From Xiphydria camelus (lineage: Eukaryota > Arthropoda > Insecta > Hymenoptera > Xiphydriidae): DNA of 64,000 nucleotides. Below are positions 9,725 to 22,600 of the stretch, in pieces. The position numbers were made by a program, and so were the translations under genes. Location: positions 16,381,746 through 16,445,745 of the forward strand of contig OY783193.1 of NCBI GenBank assembly GCA_963678675.1. Reading direction: 5' to 3'. The notes below the pieces were generated by a model. It did not search any database. It was not told where the DNA came from and was given only the letters and a program-made list of their open reading frames with translations. Each line of letters begins with the position of its first letter. Positions within the stretch are counted from its first letter, which is position 1.

Positions 9725-12700
9725 ATGCCGGACGACGGGCTCGTGCGTGCGGTGAAACGGTTCGACGGGACAAATTTCCAAGCTTGGAAGTTCCAAATAC
9801 AGGCGGTGCTGATAGCCAAAGACATTTTTGACGTCGTCGACGGAACGAGGGAGAAGCCAGCAAGTGCGGGAGGAGCAAATGCTGCGCTCATGAAGGCGTG
9901 GATTCGAGACAACGCGAAGGCCACTGCAGTGATCGCGTCGACGATGGAAGCGGATCAAGTGACAAGCGTCATTGTGTGCAGTTCAGCAAAGGAAATGTGG
10001 GAGAAACTGTGCACAGTACACGAGCAAAGGTCCGCGTCGAACGTGGGGTCGTTGACCCAGCGGTTTTACTCGCACACGATGTCGTCCACGGACTCCGTGG
10101 TTCAACACGTGTCAACGATTCAGAACATGGCAAGACAGCTAGTTGATCTCGGTGAGACGATACCGGACACGGCTGTCATCGCGAAGATTTTGTCAAGTCT
10201 GACGCCGAAATACAGCGTGCTCAAGACCACGTGGGACAGCGTGGAACCGTCGCGACAGACCGTGACGTATCTACTCGAGCGCCTGATTCGCGAGGAATGT
10301 AACCTGGCCGAAGACGGCGAGGGCAACAGTGCGTTAAGCGTCATAAAGAAGAAAAAAGGCGTTGAAACAAAACAAACTGGATCCAAGGACGACGGAAAGA
10401 AAAAGAAGAAGAAATCCAAGAAGGACATCGAGTGCTACCGTTGTCAGCAGCTGGGGCATTACGCCAGCGAGTGCAGCCAGAAGAAGAAAGAGGCCAAGAA
10501 AGAGAGTGACAGGGGACATGCGAGCAACAACTGCGCGTTCGTTGTCGACACATATGCCGCCAATTACACTAGTGAGTCGGACGGGTGTAACGTCGCAGAG
10601 CAACCAACGAGGGAGCAGAAAGACCATTTACTCAGTCTTCGCAAAAAGGACGTGTGGATTTTGGACAGTGGAGCGTCGGTGCATATCACGTCTCGACGGG
10701 ACTGGCTAGTGAATCTACGTCCGATGAAAGGAGAGAGCGTCTTTCTAGGTGACGACGGCGAGTGTCAAGTGGTCGGCGTCGGGGATGTGCCTGTTGAGAA
10801 GCTCGTAAACGGTGCGTGGACGTCAGGATCGATAGAAAACGTGCTGCTTGTTCCACGAGTCACGAGAAATCTCTTCTCGGTCGGTGCATGCACGTCAAAA
10901 GGATTTCGCGTAGGTTTCGGAGGGAACACAGTGGAAGTTTCGCGCAACGGTGAAACGGTAGCTACAGCTGTGAAGCAGACGAACAGTCTGTACCGGATGT
11001 TCTTCCGAGTACCGAAAACACGGCAGGAGACGAACGTCGCGTCGACTGATCTCAGGATCTGGCACGAGAGACTGGGACATATTCACAAGCGTGCGATCAC
11101 AGAGCTTGTCAAAAAGGGGGCAGTGAGTGGGGTCAGTGTCAAGGATGTGGAAGAGCTTTTCTGTGAAGCGTGCCAGCTTGGGAAACAACACAAGCTGCCG
11201 TTCAAGAAGGAAACTGTAAAGGTCCCGAGAAAGCCGGGCGAGTACATTCACAGCGACGTGTGTGGTCCGGTAGCGACGGCGTCAGTGAAAGGTACGAAAT
11301 ATTACGTGCTCTTCAAGGACGATGCCACCGGGTTCCGAGTTGTTTATTTCATGCGACACAAGGCGGACGTCTATGAGCGATTCGTCGAGTTCGAGAGAAT
11401 GGTGAACAACAGGTTCGGGCGAGCAATGCAGGTGTTGCGCACGGACAACGGGACGGAATATCGGAACACACAGATGCTGGAATATTTAAAGGCAAAAGGC
11501 ATCACTCTCAAGACGACCGCACCTTACACGCCCGAACAAAATGGGAAATCGGAACGTGACAAAAGGACCATCGTGGAGATGGCACGAACCATGCTGAAGG
11601 CGAAGAAGCTGCCGGACTATCTATGGGCGGAAGCAACTGCAACGGCGGTGCATCTGCTGAACAGGACGGGGAACTCCAGAGTGGGCGGAAGCCGCACACC
11701 GTACGAACTTTGGACAGGCAAGGTACCGGATCTGAGACACATGAGAGTTTTCGGGTCGGCCGCGTACATGCATACTCCGAAGCCAAAGACCACAAAGTTC
11801 GACGCACGAGCCAAAAAGTGCATACTGGTGGGGTACGAGAACGAGTCGACGAATTACCGGCTCTTCGATCCTGCCACGAGAACCGTCACTGTATCGAGGA
11901 ACGTGACGTTTCACGAGTCGTCTGATGGTGATAGCACAAAAGGAGCCAAAGAAGAAGGGGAGTTTCCGAACCTGGTGGACGAAGACGAACAGGGAGGAGA
12001 GGAAGAAGCTGCAGTAAACGAGGAGGAGGACAAGGCCGATGTCAAGGCACCGGAGGTACCTGAAGACAGGAACGAAGACGATAATACCCGGGCTGGTGGC
12101 TCGTTAAAGGGGACTTCTCGTGCGCTTCGGAATCGCGCGCTGCTGCACCCTCCGCAACGATTCGAAATAAACATTGCCGAGTTTGCAGTTCCCGATACGT
12201 TTGATGAAGCAGTCAAAAGCACAGAAGCCGAGCAGTGGATCGAGGCGATTGAGGACAAGCTGGAAGCCCACAAACAGAACGGAATGTGGGAGCTGGTTCC
12301 GAGAAAACCGGGAGAGCGGCTGATCGACTCAAAGTGGGTTTTCAAGGTGTTGAGAGACACAGACGGAAGCGTGCTCCGGTTCAAAGCGCGGTTGTGCGCT
12401 AGGGGTTTCCAACAACGAGAAGGGCTGGATTACGTCGAAACATTCTCACCGGTCGTACGATACGACTCGATCCGAGTGCTGCTGGCAGTCATAACGGAAG
12501 AAAACCTCGAGACGGCGCAGTTCGACGTGCGCACTGCTTTTCTACATGGAGAGCTGGACGAGGACATCCGGATGGAGGTGCCAACGGGACTGAAGATCAA
12601 CGCGGAAGAAGGAGGAAAGAGTGCGACCGTCTGCAGACTGCGGAAGGCCCTGTACGGTCTCAAGCAGGCCCCCAGGTGTTGGAACGTAAAGTTTGTACAG

Positions 12701-13890
12701 TTCCTAAAGAAACTAAATTTAGTAGAAACAGACGCTGACAAGTGTGTGTTCAGCGGAGTGTGTGACGGTTTTAAAATCTATTTGGCGTTATTCGTAGACG
12801 ACGGGCTGATCGCGGCTGAGTCAGCGAGCGCAGTAGAAAAGGTAATAGACGAGTTGAGTAGAGCGTTCGAAATAACGGTTGGCGATTGTAGCTATTTCGT
12901 GGGAATACAGGTCGATCGAGATCGCGAACGGAAGTCAATGTTCATTCATCAGACCGCGTATTCTAAGAAAATAATCGATAGATTCAAAATGACGAACGCG
13001 AAAGGACTGTCTGTACCGGCGGACCCTCACATAGTATTGTATCCCGCCGTATCCGGGGAACGAGAAACGAATGTACCATATCGGGAAGCGGTAGGCTCGT
13101 TGATGTTCCTGGCAACGGTCACCAGACCAGACATCGCTTATGCGGTAAATCAAGTTAGCAAATTTCTCGCGAATCACGATGAGAAACACTGGCGCGCAGT
13201 GAAACGTATTTTCTCATACGTCGCGGGGACAATAGATAAAGGGATCGAGTATCGAGCGGGGAAAGCAGAAGTCTCGTTAATCGGATTCTCGCGGACGCGG
13301 ATTTTGCTAGCGACGTAGAGACGCGAAGATCTACGACGGGGTACGCGTTCTGTATTGCGAACGGTGTAGTAACATGGTCGTCTCAGCGACGGAAGCTTGT
13401 CTCGCTGAGCACCACCGAATCGGAATATATCGCAGCTGCGACTGCAACGAAAGAAGCAATCTGGCTGCGTAAATTGTTAAACGACATTGGAGTTAAGTGC
13501 GACAAACCCAGTATTCTGTGGGTCGACAATCAAAGCGCGATCCGTCTTGTTAGAAATCCGGAGTTTCACAAGCGGACGAAACTCATAGACGTTAAGTTTC
13601 ATTACATTCGAGAAAAGGTTAGTAATAAAGAGATTGACGTCATGTACATTCCCACAGAATCCCAACTGGCCGACGTGTTCACGAAGACACTCCCTAGAGA
13701 TCGTTTCCTGTCATTGTGTAATAAACTTGGCATGCGCGCTAAACGTTCCCACGGCGGAAGTGTTGAGGATAAGTCGTCACATTTAGGCGAATCGACTATA
13801 GCCAACAATACCCGAGCGTCGGGCGAGATCGGCGGTTCCCGAGCGGAGCCGAACAGAGACGGTGGCGCCGCTCTTCGCGTGCGAAGATGA
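9725..13890 (+). pseudogene. gag-pol: Copia gag-pol polyprotein with a late frameshift
   Basis: A 1197-residue frame starting MPDDGLVRAV. It has a gag region, a CCHC knuckle CYRCQQLGHYASEC (about residue 236), protease WILDSGAS (about 312), an HHCC zinc region ending FCEACQLGK, and integrase acids in HSDVCGP, RTDNGTEY and NGKSER (about 509, 572, 609). RT follows with LYGLKQAPRCW (about 975) and FVDD (about 1022). At about 13292 the frame is lost: two extra bases (CG) appear to sit in a tcgcggacgcgg run. The RNase H part (DADFAS, TESEYIA, VDNQSA) continues in another frame and runs about 130 nt into the 3' LTR before stopping at 13890. The right copy carries the same lesion, so RNase H would need frameshifting or is lost. 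Confidence 0.9.
13753..13760 (+). promoter_or_regulatory. Possible polypurine tract of copia
   Basis: The bases ggcggaag directly precede the 3' LTR. The run is short and contains a C, so it is a weak polypurine tract; its position is the main support. Confidence 0.4.
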
Positions 13891-14066
13891 TCGAGGAAGC
13901 AGCGGCGAGCGTTAGTCATACTCCGTACTTAGAAGGAAACGGATTCTTCCTTCTAAGCTTACGTAACCAAATATATTCAATAGTTTCTCCGGCAGGAAAG
14001 AGTATCGTTCATTTTATTCCTATCTCTCCATCACTTCTCCAAACAGATCCTGCAACTGCCTCAACA
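13761..14066 (+). repeat. Copia 3' LTR, left copy
   Basis: 306 bp, same termini as the 5' LTR and followed by the TGAGT duplication. It contains the last codons and stop of the pol frame. Confidence 0.95.
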
Positions 14067-16171
14067 TGAGTACATTTTGTTAGGGGGTTGAGAAGAAGGA
14101 AGGGAATGTAAGTGTGGAATGGAGGGGATAACAGTTCATAGTTATATAAATAGGGAATTCAAGTATTTGTGGGTCATTGCGTGTCTGAAATGGGTTCGAA
14201 GAGGAACCGAGAAACCGATTATTACCTATTGAAAATTAAATTAAATTAATTTTATTCATGTTTACCATACTGTTGAAAATGTTCGCTTGCCTTCAAGAAT
14301 GCTGTGTTATGTATGCTTTGTTTTGAAGGCACGATTATTTCATCAGCAACTATTTTAACCCTTTCGCTGCCAATTTTTGATCCTGTTTGGGACATATGTG
14401 TCCCGCTGATAGCGGAAGGGTTAATGGTAGAGGTTAGAATCGGAAAGTTACTTTCGGTTGAGTAAACAGTTTGAGGCGATGGTGGTGGTAATGGAGTCGA
14501 GGTTCTTCTAAAATTCGAGATGAGATTCGTGGTCAAGGGATAAGGATTTTGAGTGGAAAGAGGTTCAGAAAATGACGTTTGAAGATGTAAAGATCGGTTT
14601 GGTACTACTGCACGGTCACTTGACGCTGATGATGGTGGTCTAAAATACTGAGAGGATGGTGTTTCACGCGACCTCTGTTTCATTATTTTGATGAATAAAC
14701 CATCTACTTCGTACATCATTAAAACCCTCTCGTCTTGCGAAAGCCTCCGTATCTTTTTGGCTAAAAGTTTACCATAAAGATCGCATTCATCTTCCTCTTT
14801 ATCTGCACCTGCAGTTTGTGACTGACGTTGACTAACAAGTGCATTTGTTAATGTGCCAAACGCTGTGGCCATTTGCTGCTCAGTTGCATCTGAAGCAGTG
14901 CGACGACGAGAATTTGCCGTATATTTCTTCGTTGATTGTAAAGAGGCCGCAGCTGCATAAGTCGGGGAACTCGTTAAGCGATTATCATTTTCTGCCTCCT
15001 CGGCTCCATCCACCGTTTCATCGAAAGCTGTTTCTCTTGATGTTGATTGCTGCAAATATTTGATTTCATTATAAACTCAGCGACACGAAAAAAAAGGCTT
15101 CAAATTTTGATTATTATTTTAACATAATACTCTATCGTTTCAGATGCCTTCAACAGTGGAAGATTGGATGAATATAGAAAGAGAATACGGAAGTAAATTT
15201 CCACATTGTGTGGGTTCGATGGACGGCAAACATATAGTTATCGAAAGCCCACCTCATAGTGCAATTGAATATTTCAACTACAAGAAAACTTTCAGTATAG
15301 TTCTTTTGGCATTAGTCGATAGCAATTATAACTTTCAATTTGTTGACATAGGATGTCAAGGGAGAATTAGCGATGGTGGTGTTTTTACCAATTCATTATT
15401 ATGGCAAAAAATCAGCAGAAACGAAATTAACTTTCCCACGCCATGCCCACTTCCCGGATCGAATAATAACATAAACGTACCATACGTATTTTTAGCAGAT
15501 GGTGCTTTTGCACTCAGTATGCATGTTATGAAACCTTACCCCGGAAGTCATGAGATCGGATCGCCAAGAAGGATATTTAATAAACGTTTGAGTAGATCCC
15601 GGGTTGTAGTGGAGAATACATTTGGCATTCTAACTTCAGTTTTTAGAATTTTTCGAAAACCTATTAATTTACATGTTGAAACTGTGAAAGAAATTACTAC
15701 GACCTGTGTGCTACTACACAACTTTCTAAGAAAAAGTAGAACTTCTTCAGAAAGATATACTCCCCCCGGAACATTGGATGTATACGATAGTAATGGGGAT
15801 CTCATAACATCTGGAGCATGGCGGAATATACATGAATATAATGCAATACAAAATTTGCCACATGTACCTCGAAGATCGCCGGTAAATGCCATTAAGATTA
15901 GGGACGAATTTGCTTCATATTTTTGTAACAGTACGAATACTTGATCACGAGTTCTAACAGACTGTGTACCTACCTAATTTCTAACTGAATTTTAGAGCAC
16001 GTATGATAATATTATACAAACTATAAAATTGATTAATTCCAAAATATTGAAATGATTTTACTTACCGTTTCTGAGTTCAGACCAATCTTGGTGGTATATA
16101 CTGGCAGAAGAAACGATTCCATGAGCTGGTATGGAAACCAAACCGGTTCGTACATATCTTCGACTCCTGAG

Positions 16172-16240
16172 GGGAAATTATTGTTACTATTATTACTATT
16201 ATTATTATTGCAATTATTATTATTTATTATTTATGTACGT
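16172..16240. repeat. (ATT)n-like trinucleotide-rich tract
   Basis: Imperfect att/act/att repeats next to the MADF-gene exon 2 splice acceptor. The mirror tract lies at about 32027-32095. Confidence 0.7.
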
Positions 16241-16419
16241 CAGATATACATCCACATTTTGTTAGTGACACTCACAACAGTGTTAATACTTAATTACATT
16301 CTAGACATTTAATTAATAATTATTATTTCAAAATTCTAAAACAAATATAGCAATATACACTTTGTTTGCATCATTTATTTATCAAATGTATTGTCTTAAC
16401 CTATAAATGTGTTGTCTTA

Positions 16420-18212
16420 GACCCCCCGCACACTAAAGACTTTGTGTGTGAGTCGAACGACAGTTTAGTCGGTTGCTTAATAGACATTGAGACATATGAA
16501 GGGTACACGGGAAAAAGGGGCTCATCGACATTTTCCCTTTTTTACAGGAGAGCAATTTACGGAGAGAAACGAGCCCCTTCTTTTCCTGTATGCCTAAATT
16601 TTAATCGAAAATATCTGTGCATTGAGCCTGTTTTTTCGAGTTTCAAGAGTATGGGGCAATAGAGAGAGAACTGTAAAAATTCTATACAACGTGATAATAT
16701 CCCAGTTTTTCGATAAAATGTCTATGAGCCCCTTTTTCCCATGTACCCTTCACATGTAAGTGCGTACACCCAGCGATTTTAAATCGGCCGAAAAAAAAGT
16801 TTGAAGGGCTGACCGATTCCCTTTCAATTAAAAGATCTACCAACTGTCGGCCAACTGCTTAAGGTATTTCCTCTCCAAAACCACTTTTCTGTAAATTTAT
16901 TTCAAATTTTGATAAAATAGAGATTAAGGTATTCTGCACCTCCTCTAATTTTTTCAGTTCTTTGTAGGTGTAGTTTAATTGTTATTCATGTTTTTCGAAA
17001 GACACTTTTATACGCGTTCCATATACCGTAAACCGGGGCTAATTTACTCCGTTTTATTTAACAAATATGAGAACTAATCAAAGAAAGACTTTAAAAAAAA
17101 TAAAAAGTACGTTAATATCCCACAAGAAATAAAAGAGAGATTACTGAGCATTGCTTTATGGTCAATTATGCAAAAAGTTACTTGTCACTATTAATTTTTT
17201 TTATTAAAAAGTGGCGTAAAGTCTACCAATGAAAAAAAAAGGGGGTTACTTTGTTACATTTGTCGTACAGAATACGGAAAACGTTATTAAATAAATTGAT
17301 AGTGGGTACATACAAATTTCATACATTGACTATTCTGTAAATTAGAAATTTTTTTTAACAAAAACAAACATCAAATTCAGGTTTTATTAAAGAACGATTG
17401 GCTTTCAAAGATTAGAAAAACTATTGAAATTCAATTGAGGTTGGGATGAGTAGCGATGTGGCAACACTGTACGATGCGTTCATCATCGCCATTCTGTTAA
17501 TACGTTTCTTTAAATCGCTCGCTTTAATAAATTTATTACCCTTCCATCTTAATCGTTCCAACATTTTTAATTTAGAAATAACGAATACTAACAAATACAC
17601 GGGGTAACGACAAATTATCGTCGCATAACCTGACTATGATCACGGTGTTACCACATTCACTCGCGCTATTTTGCGTATGTGTAGAGGTACGTCCATGCAT
17701 ACAGTGAGCCTGTGTGGGAGTACAGTCGCTACTACATTTCTTTTCCTAGAACGCTCTATACCGTCCTCTACTTATCTAAGTCCTCATGACCGAAACTTTT
17801 AGACTTGAATTAATCGAGGAAATACCTTGTATACCGCGTGGTATACGAGTGCGCACATTAGCCGACTGTACAATCGGCGACGCACTGAGTTCGCTCTAGC
17901 ACATACACCAGGCAACAGTTCGTACGTGCCGTATTATGTCGTTAATTACTGAAAATGCGATCGAAATCTTAATCCATGAAGCAGAGAAGCGACCCCTGCA
18001 CTGTATAAAAAAAACCAAAACGCATGGCCGCCACGCGCGGAAGAAGTGAAACTTCGATACTGATGGGTAGACAAGAAAACGAAACAAGTAATCAACAATA
18101 GTAATCAACAATACTCCACCAACCAGACTGTTTAATCTGCGTAGTGTGCGAGGATGCAACCCGATTAGACTAAACTGTCGGCCGACCAAAAAGTCTGTAG
18201 TGTGCGGGGGCC
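16420..18212. mobile_element. 1.8-kb TIR element in a MADF-gene intron, left copy
   Basis: Inverted ends CCCCCGCACACTAAAGACTT and, complemented, CCCCCGCACACTACAGACTT, followed on both arms by a block around gacagtttagtc. The interior has no coding sequence that I recognise. It includes ggccgccacgcgcggaagaa (18026 onward), which also occurs at 59211. No clean target duplication was found. A smaller MITE is nested at 16497-16753. Confidence 0.6.
16497..16753. mobile_element. Nested MITE of the GAAGGGTACA family, left copy
   Basis: Ends TGAAGGGTACACGGGAAAAA and its near complement (one change), extended by ggggctcat and gacatttt on each arm. The TIRs resemble the MITE at 3883-4129. Exact edges are uncertain by a few bases. 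Confidence 0.65.
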
Positions 18213-18348
18213 AAGTATCTATTTTAAATAAGTAAATAAATTTTTACCTGTGTGAGCCAGAACGAATAGAATCTTGTTTTCTCTTTAAATGTTTACAAAA
18301 CGTCACCATGAGAATTTCTTTCTTGTTCTTAATTTCCTTCACAGGTTT

Positions 18349-18993
18349 TAGGCCAGTCAAACTTTACACAAAAAAGGCGTGAACCTACATTAAATGGAGT
18401 ATTAGCGGTTTTTTGCTTATTTGTTTTAGACCTCTATTGGTAGTAAAAATCCAAATTTGCAACCCTGAGAACCCTGTGCTAACTGAGTAATGGTTTTTTC
18501 ACACTTGTTTCGATTTTTCAACAATATCTCCTAAACTATGCATTTTTGGAGAAATTTTATACATCCCTTTTTTAAAGTAGATTAAATTTGCTATAAAATG
18601 AGACCTAAACTGCTTTTATAAGTCAAATAGTTACTGAAATACAGCGCTTCGAATACAGTACATTTTTTCCAAAAAGTGTAAATTTCTTTTTTTTTTTCAT
18701 GTTCCGAGTTGAATATCGGCAAAATGATGCGTCCCACAGAAAAAGTCAGTAGGATTAAGTTTGTAGGGGATTTATTGAGCTTTAATTTGAACTGAGGTAT
18801 GTGACGGTAGCTCTAATAGTCTCATCAGGAATGACAAATAAACGAAAGTTGAGTAACATCGTTTCTTGCACGAACCAAGTGGTTTTTGATTGAAGGTTCA
18901 ACGTTCTTCGTCAGAAAAATTATTTTATACTGAAATTATGATTTTAACCGTAAAATGAAAAATTCATTGTATGCAAACATGATTATAAATATT
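18349..18993. repeat. Left TIR of the Academ-like element
   Basis: Pairs with 24167-24813 over about 645 bp with scattered differences. Both contain ggagtattagcggtttttt, a poly-T stretch before catgttccgagttgaatat, and tgcacgaaccaagtggtttt. Confidence 0.8.
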
Positions 18994-18999
18994 ATAAAT

Positions 19000-19108
19000 C
19001 AAATACTTACTGAGATACAACTCTCCGAAATAGAACGTTTTTTCCCAAAAAGTGCAAATTTGATTTTTTTCATGTTCCGAGTTGAATACTGGCAAAATGA
19101 AACGTCTG
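19000..19108 (+). repeat. Extra internal copy of part of the TIR
   Basis: Repeats, with changes, the TIR stretch at about 18630-18735 in the same orientation (tactgagatacaactctccg against tactgaaatacagcgcttcg, then catgttccgagttgaatac). It therefore adds a third binding-like block on the left side only. Confidence 0.65.
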
Positions 19109-19608
19109 ACATTAAAAGTTATTATCCCTTTGCACTTCGCGGATACCTATATGGTTCCCGAGCGGTGGCACGCTTCCACTCCGATGATACCTATACGGTG
19201 CCCGGGCGGATGAGCGGTACCTCTACAGCATTCGGGCGATTTTGGGGGGTACTCGATAAGTTTATTTCCGACGTGCGATAAGATATTCTTAGCAATGCTG
19301 TAACAGTATTCGAGCAGTTTGGAACTCTGTGTTTATTTCCATGTTTATTTATCGACGCTGCTACGGCGGGCGCTCGGGCGACGCGTCCACGTGCACCGCT
19401 TGGGCGATTTGACAAGACCACTCGAAGTATTGCCGTATCTGCACACCAAGGGTTTTGAAAGTCAATATGTTTCTTTTCAATATACAATTCCACCCCCTCT
19501 CAGTCCAACTGCAATGCAGACAGGCCCAGCAATTCGTGCCTACTCAGTGCAGTGGTTTAAACCATCGTGAAAACAAGTTTGAGTGCGTCGTCAAAAGTAA
19601 GTGTGAAA

Positions 19609-22600
19609 ATGTCAGTTCCGCCGGGCTGTTGTTTTATATGCAGGAAGTCATTGGAAGACGACGATAGAGGTCCACTTTCTGTGGTAAAAAAACGAGGAAT
19701 CGCCTCTCTGATTGCCGTAAGCGTAAAAAGAAACCTTACAGAGAACAAAAAATTCCTTGCAAAGTTGGATGAAGTCACAGTTCATGATGCATGTCGAAAG
19801 AGATACATTGCCCCAAAGAATGTTACAGCATCTGAAAGTCGTGGCGGAGATTCTGTTTCCCAAGCGGAGCCAACAGTATCCCTAAGATCATCTCGTACGA
19901 GCGTTGCAATTGGACAAATCTGTATTCTGTGTGGAGAGACTATAACGGCAGAATTTTTGAAACTCCAAGAGAAGTTACCCACAGACAGACGAAATCCCGT
20001 TTTTACGATTACATTGAAATCAACGAGGGAATCTTTTCTAAAAGAAGCCGAACGCAGAGGTGATGATTGGGGGAAAGAAATTATTGATCGTCTAAATCAT
20101 GAAACTGAGGATTTGGTGGCTGCTGATACCCGATACCACAAACAATGCCACAAAAAGTTGATGAGCCGTTCCAACATAGCTGGACAGAAAAGAGGACGCC
20201 CAAAAGTGGAATCTGTGCAAAATACTTTGGAAATGATTGACTCATACTTAGAAGAGAACAATGAGCAATGCCAGTTTTCATTGAGTGATCTCCTAGCACA
20301 GGGTGAAGCTGATCATACTCCCGATCTGAGGACCATCAAACGGCATCTTCTTGATCGCTACAAGGATGATGTTGTGATTGTTTCAGCACCTGGTCGGCCG
20401 CCAGTTGTTTGTTTTAAAAATACAGGACATAAAATCCTATATGAGAAATGGTATGATGACAAGAAAAAGGATGGAGAGGAGGAACGATTGAGAGTTGTGC
20501 TGGCTGCAGCTGAGATTATCTTAGAGGACATCCGCTCTCAAGTTTACGAAACTAATCAGTATCCTCCTTCTGATGATTTCCTGGCCGATATCGAACATGT
20601 TATTCCCAAGTCAGTACTCCTTTTTTTTGAAACTATTGTCCTTAAACACAAGCGTAAATCAGTCACTGGCTGGAAGAGGAAATGCGTTGCTTTTTCACAT
20701 GCGCTTATAGCAGCTGCTAGGCCCTATTCATTCGTATCTTCCCTCTTGACCTCAGTTGGTACATATTTGTACCGTAAGTTTGGATCAAGGAACCTTGTGA
20801 ACCTGTGTTCATCTCTGGGCTTCTCGTGCAGTTACAACGAGGCAATGCAGCTAGAAGCTTCAGCAATCATGCAGGGTTCATCAACTCCTCCCGTGAAGCC
20901 AGGGGCATTCTTACAATTCGCATTCGACAACGCAGACGTAAATGTATGCACGCTTGATGGTGAAAATACTTTTCATGAAATGGGTGGGATCATGTGTGTG
21001 GCGCCGACTTCAGGTGTGTTGGCAGAAAAGAAAATTCCAAGACTGAAACAACGTGTATCCGCTGAAACAATAGGAGCTTTTGCTACCACCCAACTTCAAC
21101 AATGCACTGAGAAGAAAAATGCAGGATTATCAGCCATCACGATTCAAAATATACCAAAAGATTTCCCAGTTACTGCTGAAACACTACCCACAGCACCAGA
21201 CCTCATTTGGTTATACGGGAAATGGCGTAACATCCCAGGCATACCAGGATGGAATGGTTTCATGCAGCAAATGACCGATGGCCTCGCATTTCAACGTTCA
21301 AGAGTAATTTTTTTACCATTCATCCGTGCTCCACCCACCGACTACAGCACTATCTTGACAGCTCTTGTGGAAGCCAATAACAAAACCAAAGCCCATGGAC
21401 AAAAAACGTGCTTCGTTACTTTCGACCAGCCCCTTTATATGAAAGCCCGGGACATCATTGAGAACACACAGGGGAGTAATGAGCTGAGCAACGTGGTAGT
21501 ACGACTTGGTGGATTTCATCTGTTGATGTCCTTTCTGGGTTGTATTGGAGCAATAATGAGTGGAAGTGGATTAAAGGAGCTCTTGGAGGAAATCTACGCT
21601 AGTAATAGCGTGGATAAAATGCTTAATGGTCACGCCTATGCCAGAGCAGTCCGAGCTCACACTCTAGCTAACCTGGTATTGTGCGAACTAATTTTGAACG
21701 AGGTGCAGCTCACAGACAACGAGCAGCAAGAAATGGAAAGGTTGCTCTGTGACACTCAGAGATCTTGTGTGTTGGAAGCTGAGGAAAGGGAATCCTTCCA
21801 GGTTTTACAGGCCAAGTTCAAAAGTGCATTAGACAAAATCGAAATGAATGGACCGACATCGAAGCTATGGATCCAGTATTTCCATCTCACTACTCTCATG
21901 AAACAGTTCATACAGGCGGAACGGATGGGAGACTGGAAGCTTCACTTACAAACTGTGGCCAAAATGCTTCCGTACTTCCACGCAGCAGGTCATTTTTTCT
22001 ACGCCAAAAGTACACGGCTTTACCTGCAAGATATGGCCGCTCTCAAACAAAGGATGTCTCCTGCCGAGTTCAGCAAATTTACTGAGGGATACTTTACCAT
22101 CCGTCGTAGTGAAAAATTTTGGAGTGGTCTCTGGTCAGACCTAACAATTGAACAAACTCTAATGAGATCCTTCAAAAGCAAAGGAGGGTTGATAGGACGT
22201 GGGATTACAAGCAGCGTGTTGGCAAAGTGGACCATTGGAACTGTGTACATGGTAAACATTTGTGATGAAGTGGAACGCTTTTGTGACATCTCCTATTCGA
22301 CCTCTGAACAGTACGTCGATATGAGAGTCACTCGAATTGTTCGCGACAACAAAGATACCGAAAAATTGAAAAACTGGTTCGAGGAGCATCCCCCTTTTCT
22401 TGTTACGGACAAAATTATTAACATCAATAGTGGAATTGTTGGAGACAATAAAGTAAATTATTACAAGGCCAAGGAACTGGGAACACATGGGGTAGAAATG
22501 ATAGAAAACCAGACATTCGGAAAAGTTGGATTTAAACGTAAAGACAGAGTCGTTACCTTGGGAAGTGTAAAGAACGCTATAAAAGTGGGAGACAAGAAAA

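Larger units (their letters stand above)
8556..14066 (+). mobile_element. Ty1/copia LTR retrotransposon, left copy
   Basis: Complete 5511-bp element. It has 306-bp LTRs that begin TGTTGAGG and end CCTCAACA, a 5-bp target duplication TGAGT (8551-8555 and 14067-14071), a half-tRNA primer site and one long gag-pol ORF in the order gag, protease, integrase, RT, RNase H, which defines the copia type. The LTRs differ at only two sites that I can see, so insertion is recent. It sits inside the MITE in the Harbinger intron and is repeated with the same TSD in the right composite copy. Confidence 0.95.
8263..14240. mobile_element. Foldback MITE in transposase intron 2, split by copia
   Basis: The arms at about 8263-8450 and 14090-14240 are inverted repeats (ttaattttcaataggtaata outward, then ggttcctcttcgaaccc, then ccctatttatataact, then ccctccattccacacttaca). 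Copia lies between them. The arms differ at roughly a tenth of positions by eye. I could not fix a target duplication, so the exact edges are approximate. Confidence 0.6.
7070..15944 (+). pseudogene. PIF/Harbinger transposase (DDE_Tnp_4), three exons, internal stop
   Basis: Exons 7070-7209, 7835-8147 and 15144-15944 join in frame (phases 2 and 0) with GT-AG borders, giving about 417 codons, a normal size for the family. Exon 1 gives a basic lysine-rich start ending in RRWWM. Exon 2 carries the N-terminal helix-turn-helix segment (YADFEYLLNEI, then REAIPAKYRLVITLRFLASG). Exon 3 carries the catalytic core: GSMDGKHI (Asp at exon-3 residue 27), LADGAF (Asp 119) and RVVVENTFG (Glu 157). A TGA at 7944-7946 interrupts exon 2. 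The family normally has a coding residue there, so this copy cannot make full-length protein without readthrough. Intron 2 is about 7 kb because it holds a MITE and a copia, and the antisense BESS exon of the partner gene. Confidence 0.85.

Noticed and set aside
11911..12384. 157-residue minus-strand serine-rich ORF (mirrored at 35883-36356)
   Set aside because: Antisense shadow of the copia gag-pol frame.
9725..13890. Endogenous retrovirus
   Set aside because: Domain order integrase before RT, the FVDD motif and absence of an envelope frame define Ty1/copia.
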